From: Aestuariivirga sp.
GTDB taxonomy: Bacteria > Pseudomonadota > Alphaproteobacteria > Rhizobiales > Aestuariivirgaceae
Length of the DNA: 64,000 nucleotides
Assembly: GCA_030680855.1 (NCBI GenBank)
Contig: JAUXUN010000074.1
Location: 50,616 to 114,615, forward strand
Direction: 5' to 3'
Part shown: positions 55,824 to 63,875 of the stretch, piece by piece
How positions within the stretch are numbered: position 1 is the first letter of the stretch
Layout of the letters: the number at the start of each line of letters is the position of its first letter
The notes under the pieces: generated by a model
What the model saw: the letters and a program-made list of their open reading frames with translations, nothing else
The model's database searches: none
What the model was told of the DNA's origin: nothing
Program-made: the position numbers and the translations under genes

Positions 55824-57059
55824 TTAGGGGGTAGTGCCGTTGAATGCGCCCTGAATGGTGAGGAAGCCCCGCTTGGGGTCAGTGATACCGGCGCTGCCGC
55901 CGATTGGGTCTGGGTCCATGCCGGTGACATGGAAAACACCAGTGGTTTCAGAGGCGCCGGCACCGAAGAAGCCCCCGTACATGGTTTCGTCACCGCTTAT
56001 GAATGGTCCGCTGAGAGTAGCTGAGCCAGCAGTCGTGCCCGCATACGTGTTGCCTGTGATGGTGCCATTGAGGGTAACCGTGGTATCGTAGAATGCATAG
56101 TGGGGCATGGCTGCCGTATTAATGCCGTCTGTTGTTGATTTGATATACCAACCACCGACTCCCTCCTGATCACTTTCCCAGGTTTCAGGGGTCAATGTGC
56201 CGGCAACCGAGACTGTATTAAAATTGGCGGTCACGCTTGATGCACCCTGAACGCGCCACAGGGCGTTCGGATTGATATCCGCTCCGTTGGGTTGTCTATA
56301 ATTTTCAGTTAATGCCGTTGCAACAAAGCGTCCATTGTAAGTGGCTGAGCCACCTAGGGGCATGTCGGTGAGTGGTGTTTTATTGCCACCAAATGACCAG
56401 GCCTGCTGTGCTGGGTCGCCAGCGCTACTTTCGTTGGTGTAATGGGCAGCGTAACTTTCGTTCCAGGCCCAGACCTGCAATGATTCGTCGCGTTCCTGGC
56501 CGACCGAGTTACTGTAGATACGGTATTCGCGATAACCACAGTTAGGCAAACAATTGGTTCCGCCTTTGTTGCCGCCAGTCAGATCGGGAGCATTTGTTCC
56601 TTCAACATATTCAGTCATCTGGACAGGCGTTGGCCAGTTCCCATTGCTGGTTGAGTTTGTATCAATCTGAATTGTCAATTTCGTTGGCTTTGCGCCACTC
56701 AGAATCTGGGCCGTCGTCGTTGTGGGTGACGTTCCCGCTGTAAGCAAGGATAATGACGTAGTGTTACCAGTGGGTTTCACCAATCTGGACGATTCAACGG
56801 CGATCGTTACATCTGCAGTTGTCGGATTTAAGTTCGTGGTGTTGCCACCATCGGTGGAGGAATCGTCGCCGTCAGCGCCATCATCGACGCCATCACCGTC
56901 TGCGTCGTTTATGCCGCCGCCACCAGTGGGATCCGGACAGGAGAGGCCGCACAGGTCGAGCGTCGCAACGCTTGCCGATGATCCCGTCGTTGGCGTTCCT
57001 TCGCAGGCCGCGAGGACGAATGCCGCTAAAGCCAAAGCTGATACTGAGCCAATACGCAT
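55824..57059 (-). CDS. TbpB-like surface lipoprotein, predicted Slam substrate
   Basis: A 411-residue lipoprotein. The signal ends in a lipobox LAAC with Cys19 followed by Glu, so it should reach the outer membrane. Residues about 45-75 are a Gly/Asp-rich linker (INDADGDGVDDGADGDDSS) able to bind calcium. A long beta-rich region follows, and the last 90 residues read as a small TbpB-type barrel: GTITGNTYAG, LSGPFISGDETMYGGFFGAG, then ASETTGVFHVTG. This is the handle domain recognised by Slam proteins. The gene directly precedes the Slam-like gene. Start at 57059 after GGGA; a GTG at 57071 is possible. Confidence 0.78.
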   Translation of the reverse strand: MRIGSVSALALAAFVLAACEGTPTTGSSASVATLDLCGLSCPDPTGGGGINDADGDGVDDGADGDDSSTDGGNTTNLNPTTADVTIAVESSRLVKPTGNTTSLSLLTAGTSPTTTTAQILSGAKPTKLTIQIDTNSTSNGNWPTPVQMTEYVEGTNAPDLTGGNKGGTNCLPNCGYREYRIYSNSVGQERDESLQVWAWNESYAAHYTNESSAGDPAQQAWSFGGNKTPLTDMPLGGSATYNGRFVATALTENYRQPNGADINPNALWRVQGASSVTANFNTVSVAGTLTPETWESDQEGVGGWYIKSTTDGINTAAMPHYAFYDTTVTLNGTITGNTYAGTTAGSATLSGPFISGDETMYGGFFGAGASETTGVFHVTGMDPDPIGGSAGITDPKRGFLTIQGAFNGTTP

Positions 57060-57150
57060 GATATTTCCCACAACCCAAATTATTCATCGCTAAAATTGCA
57101 CGGGTTCCGCTAATTTTAGGTTAAGCATGATCGAATCTTGAGAGTTCAAA

Positions 57151-58431
57151 ATGAAACAGGCCGTTAACACTTTCCCAACCTGGTATGAGGCCACGACATC
57201 TCGCGGCGAGATGCGGCTGCCGCTTCGCGAGACAGTGAAAGCTGATGTGTGCGTGATTGGCGGCGGGCTGGCGGGCCTCACCACGGCGCTTGAGCTTTCA
57301 CGCCGCAAGAAGAAAGTTGTTTTGCTGGAAGCCAAGCAGTTGGCCTGGGGCGCCTCTGGCCGCAATGGTGGATTTGTGTCCAACGGCTTTGCGGAAGGCA
57401 TTGAAAATGTCCAGAAGCGGGTGGGGCTTGAGGCGGCTAGGGCGCTTTATTCGCTCTCCCGGCATGGCAGCGAATATGTGCGCCGGGAAATTGAAGCCGG
57501 TGACCCGGCAATAAAAATGGGTGAGGCCTGGATTGTTGCGCTTCGCCACCGCGATAGCGGCAATCTCAAAGCCTACCGCGATATGATGGCGCGGGATTAT
57601 GGTGAGGATTTCCAGTTTCTCTCAACCGAGCAGACCCGGGAAAAGCTGAATTCGGTTCGCTACTTTGAAAGCATTTCAAACCCCCGCGCGCTTCATTTTC
57701 ATCCCTTGAAATATGCCTTGATGCTTGCCCGAGCGGCGGAGAAAACCGGGGCCAGCCTGTATGAAAACTCGAAGGCCAATTTGGTGCAAAAGCAGGGCGC
57801 TGAATGGCGGGTGCGCTGTGATGAGGGAGAGGTTAACGCCCAACATGTGGTCCATTGCGTATCTTCACTGGACCGCACTATTCACAAGGCCAGCGGTCGG
57901 GCGGTTCTGCCGGTTGCCACCTATGTGGCGGTAACGGAACCGTTGAATCAGGATGGGGTGCGAACCAGCGCTGCGGTGGCTGACACGCGCAGGGCCGGCA
58001 ATTATTACCGACTCATTGATGAGGGGAGGCTGCTGTGGGGTGGACGCATTACGACGCGGGTTTCAGAGCCAACGCGCCTTGCCGAGGAAATGAAAGTCGA
58101 CATGCTTGCGACCTATCCGCAACTGGGCAACCCGCGCATTGACTATTCCTGGGCCGGGCTCATGGGCTATGCCCTGCACAAGATGCCGCTCATCGGGCGG
58201 GACAATGAGGGGCAGTGGTTTGCCACCGCCTTTGGCGGCCATGGCATGAACACTACGGCGATGGCAGGGCAACTGCTGGCGCGCGCCATTGCCGATGGGG
58301 ACGATGAATACCGGCGATTTGCGCCTTTTGCGCCGCTTTGGGCGGGCGGCCAGCTTGGGCGGATGGGGGTGCAGGCGTCCTATTGGTGGATGCAGCTCCG
58401 TGACCGAATCGACGAGGCGCGCGCCCGGTAA
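57151..58431 (+). CDS. DAO-family FAD-dependent oxidase (PuuB/OrdL-like)
   Basis: A 426-residue flavoprotein. The N-terminus FPTWYEATTSRGE followed by DVCVIGGGLAGLTTALELS (FAD motif at 37-42) is typical of gamma-glutamylputrescine oxidase-like proteins. WGASGRNGGFVSNGF and the C-terminal FGGHGMNTTAMAGQLLARAI are further marks. These enzymes oxidise secondary or primary amines to aldehydes or imines. It is divergent from the surface lipoprotein gene and has no amine catabolic neighbours, so the substrate is open. Confidence 0.88.
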   Translation: MKQAVNTFPTWYEATTSRGEMRLPLRETVKADVCVIGGGLAGLTTALELSRRKKKVVLLEAKQLAWGASGRNGGFVSNGFAEGIENVQKRVGLEAARALYSLSRHGSEYVRREIEAGDPAIKMGEAWIVALRHRDSGNLKAYRDMMARDYGEDFQFLSTEQTREKLNSVRYFESISNPRALHFHPLKYALMLARAAEKTGASLYENSKANLVQKQGAEWRVRCDEGEVNAQHVVHCVSSLDRTIHKASGRAVLPVATYVAVTEPLNQDGVRTSAAVADTRRAGNYYRLIDEGRLLWGGRITTRVSEPTRLAEEMKVDMLATYPQLGNPRIDYSWAGLMGYALHKMPLIGRDNEGQWFATAFGGHGMNTTAMAGQLLARAIADGDDEYRRFAPFAPLWAGGQLGRMGVQASYWWMQLRDRIDEARAR

Positions 58432-58534
58432 AACGGCATTGTTTTTGCAGGGTTTTGCGCCTGAATTGCTGGCTATTGTCGAAGCAGGCTAAGGCCGCTA
58501 TAAGCCCGCGCCACGGACACCGGAGAGACGCTTG

Positions 58535-58951
58535 ATGAATGTACTTGTCGATATTGACTACAAACCCAGTGACGACGAGCCCTTCATGAATGAGCGGCAG
58601 GCGGCATACTTCCGGCAGAAGCTGAATACGTGGAAGGAAGACATCCTGCGTGAAAGCCGGGAAACCATCACGCATTTGCAGGACGAGAATCATGTTCTGC
58701 CGGATTTGGCAGACCGGGCTTCCTCGGAAACCGACCGCTCGCTTGAGCTTCGGGCGCGTGACAGGCAGCGCAAACTCATTTCCAAGATTGAAGCAGCCCT
58801 GCTGCGCATCGATAATGGCACTTACGGCTATTGCGAAGAGACAGGCGACCCCATCAGCCTGAAGCGCCTTGATGCGCGCCCCATCGCGACGCTTTCCATC
58901 GAGGCCCAGGAACGCCACGAACGGCGCGAGCGGGTTTACCGCGACGACTGA
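58535..58951 (+). CDS. dksA: DksA, RNA polymerase-binding regulator (single-cysteine type)
   Basis: A 138-residue DksA. It works with ppGpp in the RNA polymerase secondary channel. The coiled coil spans about 20-95 with the tip DLADRASSE (57-65), keeping the acidic tip residues. The globular domain has only Cys100 (YGYCEETGDP) instead of the four zinc cysteines of E. coli DksA; single-cysteine, zinc-free DksA is known from Rhodobacter. ATG at 58535 follows GGAGAG. Its last 16 bases overlap the 3' end of the convergent ade gene. Confidence 0.93.
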   Translation: MNVLVDIDYKPSDDEPFMNERQAAYFRQKLNTWKEDILRESRETITHLQDENHVLPDLADRASSETDRSLELRARDRQRKLISKIEAALLRIDNGTYGYCEETGDPISLKRLDARPIATLSIEAQERHERRERVYRDD

Positions 58952-60732
58952 AGAAACAGGTCGACCTTTTCAAAGGTTCTGACGTCGATCAATCCGATAT
59001 CGGAAATGCGCAGTTCGGGGATGACGACGAGGGCCAGCAGGGAATGCTGCATGAAGGCGTTGTTCAGGTTGCAGCCGCAGGCTTTCATGGCGGCAACCGT
59101 CTTTGCCGCTTTTGCCGCGACAATTTCGGCAGGCTCGTCGGACATGAGGCCGGCGATCACGAGTTCGACGCGCGCCAGTTCCTTGCCGTTGCTCACAACC
59201 ACGACACCGCCGCCAATTTTACTCAGCGTATTTGCCGCCTGGGCCATGTCCTTGTGATTGGTGCCGACAACGATGATGTGATGGCTGTCATGGGCCACGG
59301 TTGAAGCAACGGCGCAATCGACGTTGTAGCCAAAGCCGGAAACGAAGGCATTCACCACGGTGCCCAATCCACGATGGCGCTCAACGACGGCGATCTGGCA
59401 GACGTCGCTGCCGCGATCAATTTCAACAAGGCCAGATTCTACATTGAGCGGGCGCTGCAGTGCTTTGGTTGGGGCCTGGTTTTCAATGACGCCGATAACG
59501 CGGGCCTCGACCTTGTTGGCGCCTTTCGGTGCTGCTATTTCAAAATCCTTCGCGCTCAGCGTTCGGCCGACATGCACGGTGTTTTTTGCCGTTTTCGGGT
59601 AGGCAAATTTTGGCAGATCCACGACGAGCTTGCCATTCTCGGCCATCAGCTGCCCATGGGCGATGACGAGTTCAATCGGCAGTGCGGTAAGATCGGATGA
59701 CAGGATGAGATCGGCACGGCGGCCCGGGGTGATGGAGCCCAGTTCGCGCTCAAGGCAGAAATGCTGGGCGGTGTTGAGCGTTGCCATTTGAATGGCAGTG
59801 ATGGGTTTCAGACCCTGGGCAATAGCATGGCGCACCACGCGGTTCATGTGGCCTTCGTAAACCAGTGTTCCGGAATGGCTGTCATCCGTACACAGAATGA
59901 TATTTCGGGAGTCTATGCCGCGTTCAGTTACGGCTTTGATCTGGGCTGCCACATCATACCAGGCCGAACCCAGGCGCAGCATGGCGCGCATGCCCTGGCG
60001 CACCCGGGCAATGCAGTCATCGATGTGTGTGCCTTCATGGTCATCGGCGGGGCCACCGGCTACATAGGCATGGAAGGGAGGCCCAAGATCCGGCGAGGCA
60101 TAATGGCCGCCAACGATCTTTCCCGCTTTTTGAGTCGCGGCAATTTCAGCCAGCATTTTGGGGTCGCCATTGATGACGCCGGGGAAGTTCATCATCTCGC
60201 CGAGCCCGATGATGTTGGGCCAGGTCATCGCGTCCGCTACATCTTCCGGCGTTATGGTGGCGCCGGCGTTTTCAAGGCCGGGGGCGCTTGGAACGCAGCT
60301 TGGCATCTGCACGAAGACATTGATGGGAAGGCCCGCGGCTTCGTCATGCATCAGCCGGACACCGGCCACGCCAAGGACATTGGCAATCTCGTGGGGGTCA
60401 ATGAACATGGAGGTAGTGCCGTGGGGAATGACGGCTCTCGCAAATTCAGTGACGGTCACCATGCCGCTTTCCACATGCATGTGGGCGTCACACAGTCCGG
60501 GCACGAGGTAGCGTCCGGCGGCATCTATGACCTTTGTATTCTTGCCGACCATCAGCTTGGCATTGGGGCCGACATAGGCAAAACGCCCGCCCGCAATGGC
60601 GACATCGGTGCCGGGGATGATTTCGCCGGAATGGACATTCACCCAGCGGCCATTGGTTATTACCATGTCGGCGGCGGCGCGGCCTGCCGCCACGTTGATC
60701 AGGGTGAGTGCAACCTCTGGCCAGGGCTTCAT
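58936..60732 (-). CDS. ade: Adenine deaminase
   Basis: A 598-residue amidohydrolase converting adenine to hypoxanthine and ammonia. The metal-binding motif is DAHMHVESGMV, followed by TVTEFARAVIPHGTTSMFIDPHEIANVLG, both typical of the Ade family. HYASPDLG, LCTDDSHSGTLVYEGHMN and the C-terminal domain with GGGVVVVSNGKELARVEL are in order. The ATG overlaps the stop of hisN. It may feed purine breakdown, which would tie in with the ureide operon near the left end of the window. Confidence 0.95.
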   Translation of the reverse strand: MKPWPEVALTLINVAAGRAAADMVITNGRWVNVHSGEIIPGTDVAIAGGRFAYVGPNAKLMVGKNTKVIDAAGRYLVPGLCDAHMHVESGMVTVTEFARAVIPHGTTSMFIDPHEIANVLGVAGVRLMHDEAAGLPINVFVQMPSCVPSAPGLENAGATITPEDVADAMTWPNIIGLGEMMNFPGVINGDPKMLAEIAATQKAGKIVGGHYASPDLGPPFHAYVAGGPADDHEGTHIDDCIARVRQGMRAMLRLGSAWYDVAAQIKAVTERGIDSRNIILCTDDSHSGTLVYEGHMNRVVRHAIAQGLKPITAIQMATLNTAQHFCLERELGSITPGRRADLILSSDLTALPIELVIAHGQLMAENGKLVVDLPKFAYPKTAKNTVHVGRTLSAKDFEIAAPKGANKVEARVIGVIENQAPTKALQRPLNVESGLVEIDRGSDVCQIAVVERHRGLGTVVNAFVSGFGYNVDCAVASTVAHDSHHIIVVGTNHKDMAQAANTLSKIGGGVVVVSNGKELARVELVIAGLMSDEPAEIVAAKAAKTVAAMKACGCNLNNAFMQHSLLALVVIPELRISDIGLIDVRTFEKVDLFLQSSR

Positions 60733-61511
60733 GACTTCATCACTGCAATGGCAGCCTCAAGCAGAGGCCGGGAGCCTGCGCAGATGACATTGCCGCCTTC
60801 GGCAGGATTGCCGCCGTTCCAGCTGCCAACCGCCCCGCCCGCGCCTTCGATGATGGGGATGAGGGCGCCGATATCATAGGCCTGGAGCCCTGCATCCAGG
60901 GCGATGTCGAGGTGGCCCGCAGCGAGGACGGAATAGAAATAGGCATCGCCCCCATAGCGCATGAGCTTCACCGCCTTGTGCAACTTCTGGAAAGCGTCCT
61001 GGTCGCGGTCGCCGCGGTAAAGTTCGGGGGCTGTCGTGCCGGCGGCGGCTTCGCTTAAGGCAACGCCCTGGCGGGTGCGGAGGGGTTCAGTAGCGCCCCT
61101 ATAGTTGTTCCAGGCGCCATGCGGATTGCCATAGAACAGGTCGCCCACGAAGGGCTGGTTCGTGACGCCGATTACCGGCTTCCCCTCGGAATAGAGCGCA
61201 ATGAGGGTGGCCCAGGTGGGCATGCCGCAGACGAAGGAACGGGTGCCGTCAATGGGGTCGAGCACCCAGGTGAAGCCGGACTTGCCTTCCTTGATGCCAT
61301 ATTCCTCGCCATTGATCCCGTGGTCTGGGAAACGCTCCTCGATCAGTTTGCGAATGATCCGTTCCCCGGCCCGGTCACCTTCGGTAACCGGGTCCCAGGA
61401 ATGGTGGGGTTTCACGTCGATGGCCGTGTTGCGCCGGAAATAGGGGAGAATTTCGGCTTCGGAAGCCCTTGCGAGGCCTACGGCGAAATTTGTCAGTTCA
61501 GTCCAGTCCAT
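60729..61511 (-). CDS. hisN: Inositol monophosphatase-family phosphatase, HisN-type histidinol-phosphatase
   Basis: A 260-residue phosphatase of the IMPase fold. Metal-binding motifs: GEEYG, DPIDGTRSFVCGMPTW (about 85-100) and YDIGALIPIIEGAGG. The length and the FVCGMPTW form fit HisN of Hyphomicrobiales, the last phosphatase of histidine synthesis, though IMPase-type substrates cannot be excluded. Start at MDWTELTNFAV (61511); 29 more codons are open upstream without homology. It overlaps the ade gene by 4 bases. Confidence 0.88.
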   Translation of the reverse strand: MDWTELTNFAVGLARASEAEILPYFRRNTAIDVKPHHSWDPVTEGDRAGERIIRKLIEERFPDHGINGEEYGIKEGKSGFTWVLDPIDGTRSFVCGMPTWATLIALYSEGKPVIGVTNQPFVGDLFYGNPHGAWNNYRGATEPLRTRQGVALSEAAAGTTAPELYRGDRDQDAFQKLHKAVKLMRYGGDAYFYSVLAAGHLDIALDAGLQAYDIGALIPIIEGAGGAVGSWNGGNPAEGGNVICAGSRPLLEAAIAVMKS

Positions 61512-61790
61512 AAACCCATTTCCTTTTGGCCCAGTCCTATAGGAGAGCCGTGTTTGGCTCAAGGTGGGCCCAAAATCCGATATTATTGCACTGCACAATA
61601 GCCCAATTTGTCATGCAAATGATGCATGGCCCGCCCGACAAAAGCGGGCCAAGTCATTGTATTTTCGTTAAAATCTATATATTTCAGCTAGTTATATATT
61701 TTGGGCGCGACCTCAGAGTGTTGCAAATTTGATCACTTGGAAAGTTATTTAGGCAATGGGCTTGAATTGAAAATGTTGCGGTGCCATATC
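61512..61790. other. Promoter region between hisN and the small RNA gene
   Basis: About 280 bases with no credible gene. It must hold the hisN promoter (minus strand) and the small-RNA promoter (plus strand). A GGCCCGC-CCGACAAAA-GCGGGCC hairpin stands at 61629-61650. An AT-rich stretch at 61660-61700 could supply a -10 element such as TATATT near 61694 if the RNA starts far upstream. Confidence 0.4.
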
Positions 61791-61794
61791 GAGG

Positions 61795-61890
61795 AGGCAA
61801 GACCAAGGCATCTGCCTTCTCTTGCAGCCCTTCTTGGGCGTTTCCTCCCTAGACTTGGGCCGGTCACTTTAGTGTATCGGCCCTTTTTTT
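61795..61890 (+). ncRNA. mmgR: suhB/MmgR (alpha-r8) family small RNA with Rho-independent terminator
   Basis: The 3' half holds a small hairpin GCCC-TTCTT-GGGC (61827-61839), then the 10-mer TTTCCTCCCT (61841-61850), which I recall as the conserved single-stranded core of this family, then a terminator: GGGCCG (61857-61862) with CGGCCC (61878-61883), an inner CACT-TT-AGTG, and seven T (61884-61890). A further hairpin AAGGCA-TC-TGCCTT precedes it. The T-run is only on the plus strand, while both flanking genes are on minus, so a separate plus-strand transcript must end here. MmgR limits PHB storage in Sinorhizobium. The 5' end is not defined. Confidence 0.75.
61857..61890 (+). terminator. Rho-independent terminator of the small RNA
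   Basis: Stem GGGCCG/CGGCCC (61857-61862 with 61878-61883), an inner CACT/AGTG stem, and seven T. The T-run overlaps the last bases of the convergent amidohydrolase gene (stop at 61889). Confidence 0.85.
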
Positions 61891-62791
61891 ATTCGGCCGC
61901 CTGTTTTTGCGGGTTGGCGAATTCAATCAAGGTTTCCAGCAGAGTTTTAATGGTGCCGCCGAGGGCTGCCTGCAAGGGCAGAAAATCCGCAGTCTTTTCG
62001 AAGCGCTGCTCATCCATGTAGAGGCTGCGGTTAATCTCAATCTGCAGGGCGTTGCGGCCAAGGGTGGGCGAGCCGTAGTTCTGGGTGATGAAGCCGCCCG
62101 CATAGGGCTTGTTGCGCACCACGCGCAGGCCTTGGGCACGCAGCAGGTCTTCCACGAAGCTAGTGATTTCCGCCGGGCAGGAGGCCTCGTAACGGTCACC
62201 GACCACCACATCCACCGATGCCTGGTGAGGCGGCGAGATGAAGCTTGTGGCGTTGGACGGCATGGAATGGCAGTCGAGCAGCAGCACGGTTCCAGCATTG
62301 TCCAGCACCTCATCCAGCAGCGCATTCAAGGTGCGGTGGTAGGGGCGGTAGATGGTTTCAACCCGGACCAGGGCATCGCTGAGGCTCAGGCGTTCGCGGT
62401 AGATTTCCTCGCCTTCGGCCACAAGCCGGGGAATGGTGCCCAGGCCGCCCGCCACGCGGGGCGAACTGCTGTTCATGTAGCCCGGCAGCTCGCAGGCGAA
62501 CATGCGGGGATCAAATTCATAGGCCTCGCGGTTCAGATCAATATAGGCACGCGGCACCAGGGCGCGCAATAGGGGTGCGCCGTGGTCGACGCAGCTCATG
62601 AACAATTCATCGATGTAGCAGTCTTCCGACTTTCGCAACGCGGCCGGTGAAAGCCTGGTCATGCGCAGCAGGTCGGCTGGATAGTGCTTGCCGCTATGGG
62701 GTGAATTGAAAACAGCAGGTGCCGTCCACGCGCGGGGCGCCAGGATCTCAAAGTATGAAACGGATCCGTTATCTGCCATAATTCGAACCAT
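61889..62791 (-). CDS. N-formylglutamate amidohydrolase-family protein
   Basis: A 300-residue zinc-dependent hydrolase of the FGase family. FNSPHSGKHYP and the metal motif LLLDCHSMPS are intact, as are LNREAYEFDP and the C-terminal YGSPTLGRNALQIEINRSLYMDE. Members split N-formylglutamate in histidine breakdown, but many copies outside hut operons act on other formyl or acyl amino acids. It is divergent from cpdR, an order I recall from other Hyphomicrobiales. Start 62791 or 62779 is uncertain; neither has a clear ribosome site. Confidence 0.88.
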   Translation of the reverse strand: MVRIMADNGSVSYFEILAPRAWTAPAVFNSPHSGKHYPADLLRMTRLSPAALRKSEDCYIDELFMSCVDHGAPLLRALVPRAYIDLNREAYEFDPRMFACELPGYMNSSSPRVAGGLGTIPRLVAEGEEIYRERLSLSDALVRVETIYRPYHRTLNALLDEVLDNAGTVLLLDCHSMPSNATSFISPPHQASVDVVVGDRYEASCPAEITSFVEDLLRAQGLRVVRNKPYAGGFITQNYGSPTLGRNALQIEINRSLYMDEQRFEKTADFLPLQAALGGTIKTLLETLIEFANPQKQAAE

Positions 62792-62903
62792 TATTGACTA
62801 GAGAAGACAAACTGTCCACACTTCATCTCCTGTTTACCCAACCCCTGTTAAGTCCGTGGCTCACCTAGAATGATGGTTCACAAACAGGCAGACTGAGATA
62901 AAG

Positions 62904-63278
62904 ATGCAAACCGGCACCATGGCAAAGATCATTCTGGCAGAAGACGATGACGACATGCGGCGCTTCCTTGTGAAGGCGCTGGAAAAGGCCGGTCACCACG
63001 TGACGGCCTTTGGCGAAGGGGCCAGCGCCTTTGAGGAAATCAAACAGGCCACCTTCGATTTGCTGCTCACCGACATCGTGATGCCGGAAATGGACGGCAT
63101 CGAGCTGGCGCGGCGCGCGGCGGACCTCGACCCGCACTTGAAGATCATGTTCATCACGGGCTTTGCGGCGGTGGCGCTGCATCCGGATTCCAAGGCGCCG
63201 AAAGACGCCAAGGTGCTGTCCAAGCCCTTCCACCTGCGCGACCTCGTGGCCGAGGTCGACAGGATGATGGCGGCGTAA
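62904..63278 (+). CDS. cpdR: CpdR, single-domain response regulator of cell-cycle proteolysis
   Basis: A 124-residue receiver domain with no output domain. The acidic pocket is EDDDD (13-17), the phospho-acceptor Asp57 sits in LLLTDIVMPEMDG, and the Lys is in VLSKPFHLRDLV. FITGFAAVALHPDSKAPKDAKVL is the CpdR signature. In Caulobacter, unphosphorylated CpdR primes ClpXP to degrade cell-cycle regulators, and CckA-ChpT phosphorylate it. An ATG at 62919 gives the shorter MAKIIL start and is equally possible. Confidence 0.94.
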   Translation: MQTGTMAKIILAEDDDDMRRFLVKALEKAGHHVTAFGEGASAFEEIKQATFDLLLTDIVMPEMDGIELARRAADLDPHLKIMFITGFAAVALHPDSKAPKDAKVLSKPFHLRDLVAEVDRMMAA

Positions 63279-63323
63279 TCGCTTGCCAGAGGCCACGCTT
63301 CCGATTATATCCGCGCACGCAGT

Positions 63324-63398
63324 GGGCGGTTAGCTCAGCGGTAGAGCACTACCTTGACATGGTAGGGGCCACAGGTTCGAACCCTGTACCGCCCACCA
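63324..63398 (+). tRNA. tRNA-Val (anticodon GAC), CCA encoded
   Basis: Acceptor arms GGGCGGT (63324-63330) and ACCGCCC (63388-63394) pair fully. The D-arm TAGCTCAGCGGTAGAGC, the anticodon stem CTACC/GGTAG with loop TTGACAT (anticodon GAC), and the T-loop GGTTCGAACC are normal. Discriminator A (63395) and CCA (63396-63398) are encoded. The DNA beyond carries mobile-element debris, so the 3' end may be an integration site. Confidence 0.97.
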
Positions 63399-63685
63399 TT
63401 CACTTGAGCTGTTCAGCATTATCGTCAGTTAGTTTTGGTTGGGTTTCGTGATGTGGGCTTTCTGGTTCTTTCTCGGCTCCCGAATGTATGTTCTCGGGTC
63501 CAATTTGCGCCTTGGATACCGTTTGGACAATTGGGAATGCCATGAATTGGAGAGAAGTTTAGTGACATTGCGGGCAGGCTGTGCCGTTGCATCAAAGATC
63601 ACGGGAACGTGGGTCCGGCATTCGCTGATTCTTTGCACTGGTGATACCAATAACCCGCAGTTGATTTACTTTTTCTGCTCAACGA
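63399..63685. other. Gene-poor region downstream of tRNA-Val
   Basis: About 290 bases. Two overlapping open frames (63439-63705 plus, 63429-63650 minus) show no recognisable protein features or ribosome sites, and I do not call them. Composition differs from the cpdR side. The region may be the first part of an island integrated at the tRNA. Confidence 0.4.
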
Positions 63686-63823
63686 TCACTCAGCCAGCTC
63701 GTTGATCTCATAAAATACTCGTCCGCCATGCTTCCTGAAATAGGGGCCCGCTCCTGAACAACGCATCTTGTCGAGAGTTCGTTTCTTCAGACGAACATAT
63801 TGTGCTGCCTCGGACGCCTCCAC
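63686..63823 (-). pseudogene. Excisionase/AlpA-like HTH gene, short or degenerate
   Basis: The frame reads VEASEAAQYVRLKKRTLDKM, then GPYFRKHGGRVFYEINELAE and a stop, the core of a small MerR-type HTH (HTH_17) like those of excisionases and AlpA regulators. A GTG at 63823 allows a 45-residue protein. The same frame extends upstream through a TGA (63827-63829) to an ATG at 63841 (MPPN-stop-DVEAS), so the natural start may have been lost by a Trp-to-stop change. The C-terminus is also short. I call it degenerate. Confidence 0.6.
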
Positions 63824-63875
63824 ATCTCAATTTGGCGGCATTGGGCCCCATGACCATCTCTAGAGCGTCGCACTT

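Noticed and set aside
59761..60879. 372-codon plus-strand frame opposite adenine deaminase
   Set aside because: Shadow of ade; no recognisable protein features.
61704..61800. Possible 6S RNA upstream of the MmgR-like RNA
   Set aside because: GCAA/TTGC and CCTC/GAGG pairings recall the ends of 6S RNA, but the enclosed segment is under 100 bases, too short, and the neighbourhood is wrong.
63439..63705. 88-codon plus-strand frame after tRNA-Val
   Set aside because: No ribosome site or protein-like pattern, and it overlaps the end of the HTH relic on the other strand.
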